Shown here: positions 56,641 to 64,000 of the stretch, piece after piece
How the letters are laid out: each line of letters opens with the position of its first letter
Position numbering within the stretch: the stretch's first letter is position 1
NCBI GenBank assembly: GCA_037157565.1
Contig: JAZHRO010000062.1
Coordinates: 9,300,001-9,364,000 of the forward strand
Direction of reading: 5' to 3'
Origin: Thalassia testudinum
Taxonomy: Eukaryota > Streptophyta > Magnoliopsida > Alismatales > Hydrocharitaceae
DNA length: 64,000 nt
The notes under the pieces: model-generated
Told to the model about the DNA's origin: nothing
The model's database searches: none
What the model saw: only the letters and a program-made list of their open reading frames with translations
Program-made: the position numbers and the translations under genes

Positions 56641-57042
56641 AGGATTGATGATGGGAGCAAGGAATCTGATACAGACCGTGTTGAAAAGCCAATCCTAGGC
56701 TAGAACTAAAAAGAAAAAGAGAGAGAAAACTCTTCAAACAGAAAAACTTTCTATCTCTCTCTTACAAAACGCACTGCGAACTGAGCCAGGACTAAAATCA
56801 TTTCAAGCACGGGTGCTTTAACCACGAAGTCCAATAAACCTTAGGTTAGTTCTTGTGGGCCTTAAAAACCTTTGCTAAAAGACTGAGGCTAAGGCTAGAC
56901 AGATTTGGATCTTGATTAGTACTAGAGTACCTTTTAGGCCTATGGTCAGCATTCTAACCTAATCTATGCTCAAATAAAAAAAGGCACTTATCTAAAACTA
57001 TTAAAAACTCCATGGTCTAGAACAAGGGTTGAAACCTTAAGT

Positions 57043-57080
57043 TTTTGCTAAGGGACTAGCAAAAGCTAGGCATGGGGGTA
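57043..57080 (+). promoter_or_regulatory. Terminal hairpin and PPT of D
   Basis: Arms TTTTGCTA (57043-57050) and TAGCAAAA (57057-57064) with a 6-nt loop, then GCTAGGCATGGGGGTA to the LTR edge. The G-rich end is the plus-strand primer. Confidence 0.88.
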
Positions 57081-59843
57081 TGATGAGAACCTCATCATGA
57101 GCCATAACTAGCTCATTTTGACCTAATACAAAGGATAAAAGCTCCTACATATCTCAAGGAAAGGCTTAACTCAGAGAATCCTGAGTTTGAGAAGAAAACA
57201 AGTCATAAGGGGTAAAAATGCAATTTTACCAGTATAATCTGCATACAGGGTAATTCAGGGCCCAAACATAGGTCAAAGCAGCTTAATAAGAATAAGAGTG
57301 GGATGAAATGATCTAGCAAGGGCTACAGCAATTCCAAGAAACTAAATGATAATCTAACCCTAAAACAACCCACTTCAATTAACAAGGTTCGAGGCAAAGT
57401 AAAAATAGAATAAACCCTCTAAAATTCATAGAAAAATAATCTCCAGGGTTTAGAACCTTCAATTTGGCCTTCAGAACCCTTTTTGACCTACATTGAGAAC
57501 CATGTCCAATTAATAACTTAATTTGGGTTTTTGCGCAAATTGACCGGTCAAACAAGGTTTAATATGGAAATGAAATTCACCATCAGATTCCTTAGGTCCT
57601 AATTAGTCATGTATAAAAACTTGAGCCTAAGAAGAAACCTCCTTGACCGACTTTACACTTTGGTCCTCATATATTTACTCTTTGGCCCTCAACTTTTGAA
57701 CCCTCGCATTTTGGCCCCTAACTCTCCTTCGTTCTTTGCAATCAGGTCCCTCCTGCAAAACCTGCCAGCACCATGCTCCGGCGACCTTGCGCGGAGCATG
57801 GCGCCGCGCAGGGTGAGGTGAGGGACCTGGCAAGTAAACCGGGGGTGCCCTGCGTCGTCAGCCGTCGCAGGGACACCCCCCTGGTCGTTGTAACCCACCA
57901 TACCGGCCGTGCGAACGCACGGACGGTATGGGTTCTTGTTTCCGACCATCCTCCGGCGAGGGAGACACGTCGTCTCCCTCCGCCTTCCTCCCTGTTTGAT
58001 CCCTATAAATACCCCCCGTTGCTCCACCGACCGGGGCAGCCTGGATCTGACGGAGAAAATCCCCAACTTTCCTCTCTTCTTCCTCCGGCAGACGCTCACC
58101 AGCTCCGGTGGTTTCCTCCCCCTCCAACTCTTCGCTCTGCCGCAATACCAGCAGCAGAGACTTCCTCCCCTGCTCTTCCCGAGCCACGCCGCACCCAGCT
58201 GGCGCCTCTCCGGCCCTCTGCTCGCCGCTGCCCCTTTCCATGAGCATCATCTTCTCCGGCGACAGTCGATACGACTGTCGCCCTGTTCCTCCCCCTTCGT
58301 CCCTGCAAGTAAGCTAGAGCTACTCCCCTTCTTCTCCTCTTTCTTTCCCCGCTTTCAATTTATTCAATTAAGCCCTCGACCGACCCTGACCACCTTCACC
58401 CCCTCCGTCTCCGACCACCCTCCGGCGAGCCACTCCCATCACCCCAGCGACCCACACGGCTCGCCGACCACCGCAGGACCTCCGCCTCCTCACCCTGATC
58501 AACCTCCGCCCTGCCACTTCCCCCACATCACCCTCTGCAACCCCACCGAACAGACCCATCCTCAGACCCACAGTCTGACCTAGGGCAGCCCTCGCACGCC
58601 GCCCCGCGCCTCGCCACCACCCACACGAGCTTCGCCGCACCCTGGCGAAGCTCCTGGCACTCTCTGATTAGGCCGAGAGGCCGTTTTCATGTGAACAGGC
58701 CACCCGACCTCCGCCGCCATTGCCGCGCAGGAGGAACTGCTTCCGCCTGCAGCTACAGGCGCGCCACGCTCAGCGCCACACCCAGATTCAACTCCCAGGC
58801 CTTGCGAGGCGTTTTGGCAAAACACCAGGTTCGCAGCTAAGGCAGAAAGCTTCGCGTGACGCCGCAATCTCCTGCTGACTTCCCCGCTGCGGGCGCGCAA
58901 TTGAGGTGGGACATTTAGTCCCACCTCGGAAACGCCTGAAGAGTCGCAGCGACATAAGATGCAAAAGTGCTGAAGGCTTACTGCCTCAGCACACGGGGTG
59001 AGGTCCCCTTCACCCGCCCGGTTACCCGGTCTCGTCCGCGCTCACGCCCCGCGGACCTGACCCGACTCGACCCGACCCGACTTAAGACTGACCTGCACTC
59101 CTCGCCCACCACGCACGCCGGTGGGCCTGGACCCGGGCCTGACCCGAACCCGGTTACCCGGCAGCTCTGGGAGAGCTTTCCCAAGAGTGGTTTCAGAGAG
59201 AGAGAGAGACGCGGGGGGGGGAGGGTAGAGTAGGTTTTGCCTCTGACGAAAAACTCTGAAGTGTGCAGGCACAGGCGAAGAAGAAGACCCGCGGAAGAAG
59301 AAGGAAGCTGACTGTAGCAACAGGTAGTTAAGTCGTCTGATTTGGAAATCAGACGACGGCCTGAAGGGAAAAGAAGGAAGGAGGGGTGACGTCCCTGGCT
59401 GAAAAAGAAAAGAAGAAACTCCAAAGAAGAGGCTGAGCAAGGCAGAAGAAGAGAAAAGGCTGCAGAGAAGAAGTACAGCAGAGCCAAGGAAGAAGAAACC
59501 TTCACAGAAGAGACTGCAGAAAAAGAAGAAGGAGATCTGAAGAAAGAAAGAGGAGCATCACCTCTGCAGAACAAAGAAGAAGAAGGAGATCTGAAGAAAG
59601 AAAGAAAGAAGAACATCACGAGGAGAAAACAAAGAGAACAACAAATTCTTTCCCTCTCTCTTTCTTTATTTTGTAAAAGAAACATGTATATCTCTAGAAT
59701 ACAACTTGCTCCCTGAGTTCGACCTCGGGAACTCTTTTATTTTCCGAGTAAAAAATTTATATATTTGAAATGTTGGTAATAACCGGCTATACTACAACGT
59801 TATAACAAACTAAAACCCGGTTATCCCGAAGCCAAGCGTTTCA
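57081..59843 (+). repeat. 3' LTR of element D
   Basis: 2763 bp, same ends and same internal order as the 5' LTR; TATA at 58003-58011. Confidence 0.97.
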
Positions 59844-60456
59844 GACGGTCTCTACCAATAGCATCGTTGCAAGAGCCTGAGTTCGTTCGGAGCTCCCCTT
59901 TACACCACTTTTTATTTTCGGATTGTGAGCTCCTGGGGAGTGTCATGGATGGTGCTATCTCAAAGTACCAGTGCCAGAGCCCCCTCTTAGATTGGTAACG
60001 GGAATGATGATCTTGACACATCTATAGTAGGACTGATCTAAGGATAAGCATGGGGGAGTCAAAAAAAAAAAGTTCCAATAACAAGACCTCACAATATCCC
60101 AATAATATTGGCATATCACAAAACACTAACACTTGATTCTTAATGGTTATGCAAGTTTGAAATCAGATTCATGAGCCAAGGAAATTCTAACCTCAAAAAT
60201 GATTTCAGGTCATTTGAATTAGAAGGGAGTTAATTTGTGAATTTGAAGGATACATTGATCCTCATTTATCTAACCCTTGGATCCAAAGATGAATCCCAAT
60301 GTTTTATCTTTAACAAATCTTGTACCTTCTTGTTTCCAATCAACCAAAGTCTCGTGCCAATATTTTCCTGAAAAGTACAAAAAATTAGTCTTTTCTGAAA
60401 AGACATTTTGTGAAAATCAATTTTTCTAAGAGACTAGATAAAGATAAGCATGGGGG
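59844..60456 (+). other. 3' non-coding region of F, third piece, with D right TSD and terminal PPT of F
   Basis: GACGG (59844-59848) is the right TSD of D. One tandem unit (CATGGATGGTGCTATCTC) lies at 59944, an extra AAGCATGGGGGAG tract at 60046-60058 and the terminal tract AAGCATGGGGG at 60446-60456, which touches the LTR start. No ORF. Confidence 0.82.
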
Positions 60457-60911
60457 TGTAATAAACGTCAGTTTATCATCATTCTTTTGCTATGAAATAC
60501 ACTTAGCTCTTAGGGTTTTAACTCCGCAATTGGATTTTTGGGCTACATTTAGGTATTTCTTAGGGTAGGCATGCATTGCATTGTTTTGTAGTTTAACATC
60601 TCTATTTAAGTGTCAAGGATAAAATAGAAAGACAGAACCCACAAACCCTAACACCAAGAAAGGAAAAAGATGAAGAAGAAGCTCATCTCAGCTGGATGGT
60701 AGCTCAGGCTAGCTCATTTTAGCTCCATTCAACTCACCTCAGCTGAATGGTAGCTCAGGCTTGCTCAACTTAACTGATCCCAGCTCCATTTAGCTCCTCT
60801 CAACTCTATCTAGCTCCAGTAAGCTCTACCTAACTAGGGTTAGTTACTGCCATCAACTAACTATGCTTAGCTAGCTGTAGAAGCCCTCAACTAGCTCGTG
60901 TCCGCTCAACT

Positions 60912-61511
60912 CCAACTCCTGAAGACTTAGATCAGCTCAACTTAGTTGAGCTGAGCTACTTGACCTAAGCTAGCTACCTCAGCTAGCTGGGTAGTCTTTG
61001 GGAAGCCCAGCTCCAGCTTACCTTAGCTCAAGACTGAATAAAACTAGCTCAACCAAGATTAGCTTGGCAGTTAGTAAGGAACTAGCTATCTTAACTATCT
61101 ATTGAGCTCTACTTTAGCTATCTTCAGTAGTAGTCAACTACGGCAAGCTCCGATGTAACTCCATTTCAGCTCCTCATCAACAAGCCCTAATCTTCCTACT
61201 TCCTCCTCCACCCAACTCCTGAAGACTTAGATCAGCTCAACTTAGTTGAGCTGAGCTACTTGACCTAAGCTAGCTACCTCAGCTAGCTGGGTAGTCTTTG
61301 GGAAGCCCAGCTCCAGCTTACCTTAGCTCAAGACTGAATAAAACTAGCTCAACCTAAATTAGCTTGGCAGTTAGTAAGGAACTAGCTATCTTAACTATCT
61401 ATTGAGCTCTACTTTAGCTATCTTCAGTAGTAGTCAACTACGGCAAGCTCTGATGTAGCTCCATTTCAGCTCCTCATCAACAAGCCCTAATCTTCCTACT
61501 TCCTCCTCCAC
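60912..61511. repeat. 300-bp tandem duplication in LTR F
   Basis: 60912-61211 is repeated at 61212-61511 with only about five differences seen by eye. Both copies are packed with AGCT and contain AGCTCAACT/AGTTGAGCT and AGCTAGCT inverted repeats. Confidence 0.95.
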
Positions 61512-62028
61512 TCATCTACTAGCTAAGCTAGCTTAGCTCAGCTCTTTCTACTCCCCATGGCAAGCCTTAAACTCCACCTACATAAACCTCCACTTAAACC
61601 TTACTTAAGTCCACCTAAACTCCACCTACTCTTACTATATCTTGGTGCCAACCAACAAGTACCTCTTCAAACCACCACCACCTCCAAGTGCCACCAAAGA
61701 GGTGGCACCAAACCTACCTATAATCACACAAAGTTGGCACCTCATTTTCCCTCCAAAAACCCCTCCACCTCCTCCCTACACCTAAGCCTAAAGCCACATC
61801 CAACCATCCAATTTTTCCCTCCATTTTCTCCCTTCTAGAACCCCCCCTTTTGGTGCCAAAAATGGTGGTGTCTCTCCACCTTGGAGGGCCACCAAAAGGG
61901 CATAACCACTCCCCTACACACCTCCATTTTAGTGCCAATTAACCTCCTCTATTGGATGCCCATAACCACCACCCAAATGCAGCATAGCCCTCCATCAAAA
62001 GGGAGCACCTACCCCTCTCTTCCATTCC

Positions 62029-62038
62029 TATATATATC
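62029..62038 (+). promoter_or_regulatory. TATA-like element of LTR F
   Basis: TATATATATC about 1.57 kb into the LTR. A simple TA run, so weak evidence. Confidence 0.45.
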
Positions 62039-62907
62039 CTTCATTCCACCAAAAAAAGGGACACCCTTGGCTACACTATTATCATAGCATATCCACCTAC
62101 ATCCACATCCAAAGGAGCCAAGAAGAAGTAGATTATGGGTGCAACCCTTGCTCCCTTGGTGCCTACTTCTTCAACTGGCCTTGGACAAGCCAAGGTGATC
62201 TTCACTTCAAGGGGGCGATCAAACAAAGGAGGACTTAGGGTGGACGTCCACCCTGAGGAGAGAAGGAGGCACACCCATCTAGGGTTTGCCAAGGAGGGAG
62301 GACTTTCATTCTTGGTGGAGGAGCACTCTTCAACTTTGGGGCAACTAGAGTTAGAGTGAGAGTTTCACCGCAGCATCATCTTCTACTAAACCTTTCTTAT
62401 TTCCCTAGCTTTAGCAATTTCTCATTATGCATTGGTTAGCTAGTAGAATTTTCTGGAGATTACAAGTGTGGAATCCCTCCCACTTGTGAGTTCTCAAATT
62501 TTGTAAATGAGATTCTCCATTTCAACATAAGCTTTCCTTTATATATTTGGCTTTGTAGTCTTGTCTCTTTGTCTCTACAATTCCATTACTCCAAGTCACT
62601 CGTACTTGGAGTGAGTTGGAAGAGTGGAGCACATTAATTAGCTTAGCTCATTTTTCGCTTCTTCTTAGTTAGATTATTATTGGTGTGATTCACCCTATTG
62701 AAAATCTAGAAAAATTACATGTATATAAAAGGCAAAAAGAGTGATTTCCTTATCAACAAGCAAGAGTATTTTATTTCACATTTTGCCTCCCTTGGGATGA
62801 CCCGAATGCTTACCCAAGTGCTCAATCTTTATAAATTTAAAAGTGAGTGCATTCTGCACGTTATGACATAAAAAGAAGATTTTAGAGCTACCTGATTTCT
62901 CACATCA

Positions 62908-62967
62908 CAAACCGAAGCATAGTCTCCTTGTGCGTGGAAAAATAGTCCCAATGAGGGGCTGTCCACT
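62908..62967. other. Short stretch between LTR F and the LTR-like sequence
   Basis: No coding or repeat structure seen. On the minus strand TGGACAGCCCC next to the LTR-like end faintly recalls a copia PBS. Confidence 0.3.
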
Positions 62968-63425
62968 TGTGGAACCGGGGAGAACAATTGGTGGCTGTTA
63001 AAGGGGGTAGATAGCCTCCTTGAGGCCTACTATGGTGGCCGGTAGAGAGGAGGCTGGCTGCTGGTTGCTGGTAGGCCTAATGGTCGGTAGAGAGGGCCAG
63101 CTACCTTTGGTGGCTGGTGGTGATGATTTGAGGAAGAGAAGAGAGGAGAGGAGCTTTTAAAGAATAGGAAATATTGATATTGCTCAAATGAAATTACAAG
63201 GGAGGCTCTCTTTTATAGAGAGAATATGTCTTAACTATTTGGAGACAAATCACATCTCTAAAATAAGAAAGATCTTATCTTCTAAACAAACCAAATACCA
63301 AACTATTTTGCTAAAGCACATAACTTGACACCTAAACCAAGACCCAAAATAGGTCCCTTTGGACCTCTAGCCGTCGGCCCCTACTGGGCCCTTATTTGGC
63401 TACCATGTGGCCTTTATTCCCAACA
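62968..63425 (-). repeat. Probable copia-type LTR on the minus strand (solo or remnant)
   Basis: Read on the minus strand it begins TGTTGGGAATAAAGG at 63425, has a TATA box in CTCTCTATAAAAGAGAG near 63211-63227, and could end ..GTTCCACA at 62968. Length 458 bp suits a copia LTR. No TSD or internal part was found, so the left end is uncertain. Confidence 0.5.
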
Positions 63426-63459
63426 GGTTTTATTTAAGAGTTTTTGATCATGAATATAG
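63426..63459. other. Short spacer before gag remnant
   Basis: T-rich, no feature. Confidence 0.4.
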
Positions 63460-64000
63460 ATGGTTGCATCTGAGGAAAGAATGGATGGTGGGTTGATGAG
63501 GATCCAAGACAATTTGAATATCCAAATTATCACAATGAAATTAACAAAAGATAACTACCTCTTGTGGTTGGCTGCGATTGAGATGGCTGTTGCTGGTAGA
63601 GGCAAGATTGGATCCATGGATGGTATTAAATCGAAACCTAATTTGGAAGACAAATGATGGGAAAAATGCTATCTTGAAAATAGTTTGGTGAAGACTGGAT
63701 AGTCAACTTTGTCACTACAGAGATTCAATTTCTCATTTTAAGAAAGACAATGACAAGAGAAATGTGGGAGATATTTGAGAACATGTATGGGTAGAAAAAT
63801 AGGAAGCTTGAGTGTGCAGTCTTATGAGGGAGATATACTCCCTTTATCAGTGTAACCTCTCTATTGTTAACTACCATGGGGCTTTGAAATCCAAGTGCAA
63901 AGACTTGGATTACTAATAAGAGGAGACTTGTAAATATGCTATTGACTAGAAGCTCTTTTGGGAGTGCGAGTGGAAAAATCAAACCTTTATCTTCTTGGTT
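63460..64000 (+). pseudogene. gag: Copia-type gag fragment (broken, runs off the window)
   Basis: ITMKLTKDNYLLWLAAIEMAVAGRGKIG at 63529 onward is the N-terminal domain of copia Gags (the LxxxNYxxW...GxG pattern). A stop lies at 63655. After about 63670 another frame gives TREMWEIFENMYG (63754 onward), then further stops. The open end beyond 64000 is not visible. It may be the sequence into which F jumped. Confidence 0.75.

Larger units (their letters stand above)
55558..57080 (+). other. 3' non-coding region of element D
   Basis: 1.52 kb without an env-like ORF. In order: hairpin at 55598-55613, hairpin plus PPT-like tract at 55771-55807, A-rich stretch (55840-55985), three degenerate tandem units starting with CCATGG at 56487, 56546 and 56596, and the terminal hairpin and PPT. 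Its order matches A and, where visible, F. Confidence 0.9.
46163..59843 (+). mobile_element. Athila-type LTR retrotransposon D, full length and young
   Basis: 13,681 bp. Both LTRs are 2763 bp and differ at about 30 positions by eye (about 1.1 %), no indel. PBS, leader, gag-pol, 3' non-coding DNA, two PPT-like tracts and a perfect TSD are all present. The gag-pol frame of 1899 codons has a single stop (TAG, 51112). At a grass rate of 1.3e-8 per site per year the LTR divergence would mean roughly 0.4 million years; the rate for this plant is unknown. Closest relative in the window is A. Confidence 0.97.
60457..62907 (+). repeat. 3' LTR of element F
   Basis: Starts TG at the PPT edge and contains ATAAAC-GTCA-GTTTAT within its first 22 bases. 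U3 is dominated by AGCT-containing words with a 300-bp tandem duplication. TATA-like TATATATAT at 62029. End placed near 62907 (..TTTCTCACATCA) by comparison with other LTR ends; uncertain by about 10 bp because the partner LTR is not in the window. Confidence 0.8.

Noticed and set aside
60912..61511. CRISPR-like or satellite array
   Set aside because: Just two 300-bp copies inside an LTR; no regular short repeat and spacer pattern.

Overview
The window is plant repeat DNA, almost certainly heterochromatin of a large-genome seed plant. Evidence: Ty3/gypsy elements of the Athila type (gag cores with the FFP.GRTNALR..I..F.Q motif, tRNA-Asp-type primer binding sites, LTRs of 2.3-3.3 kb), a Ty1/copia element with an initiator-Met-type primer site, and a plant L1-type LINE. 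I see no host gene, rRNA, tRNA or CRISPR. I cannot name the species.

Layout. The window reads as one nested insertion stack, solved from target-site duplications (TSDs) and reading frames that resume across each insertion. F (old Athila-type) is the host: its pol end is at 39365-40768, its 3' non-coding DNA lies in three pieces (40769-41435, 46016-46162, 59844-60456) and its 3' LTR is at about 60457-62907. A LINE (visible 35506-39364) sits in F's RNase H region. Element A (1-5227 plus 30279-35505) appears to sit in the LINE. Element B (5228-30273, TSD GATGG) sits in A's integrase. Element C (14064-24666, TSD CCTAT) sits between B's RNase H and integrase. Separately, copia element E (41436-46015, TSD GTTCC) and the young Athila-type element D (46163-59843, TSD GACGG) are both inserted in F's 3' non-coding DNA, only 147 bp apart. 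Right of F lie an LTR-like stretch on the minus strand and a broken copia gag.

D is the only near-intact element: two 2763-bp LTRs with about 30 substitutions (counted by eye) and no indel, perfect TSD, PBS, a gag-pol frame of 1899 codons with a single in-frame TAG, and a PPT. A, B and F carry recognisable PR, RT, RNase H and integrase, but with many stops and some frameshifts. C and E keep gag and all cis signals but have no pol, so if mobile they would have needed enzymes from relatives.

The most interesting signal is non-coding. All five Athila-type elements (A, B, C, D, F) share small hairpins and purine tracts at fixed places after pol: a GGGAGG hairpin just after the stop (A, D, F), a hairpin with AGGA loop followed by an extra PPT-like tract, a second hairpin just before the terminal PPT, and (A, B, D, F) a palindrome that forms the first bases of the LTR. 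The stems differ between elements by compensating changes, which suggests selected RNA or DNA structure. The three elements whose 5' ends are visible (B, C, D) also have a strong-looking 3' splice site 60-85 nt downstream of the PBS.
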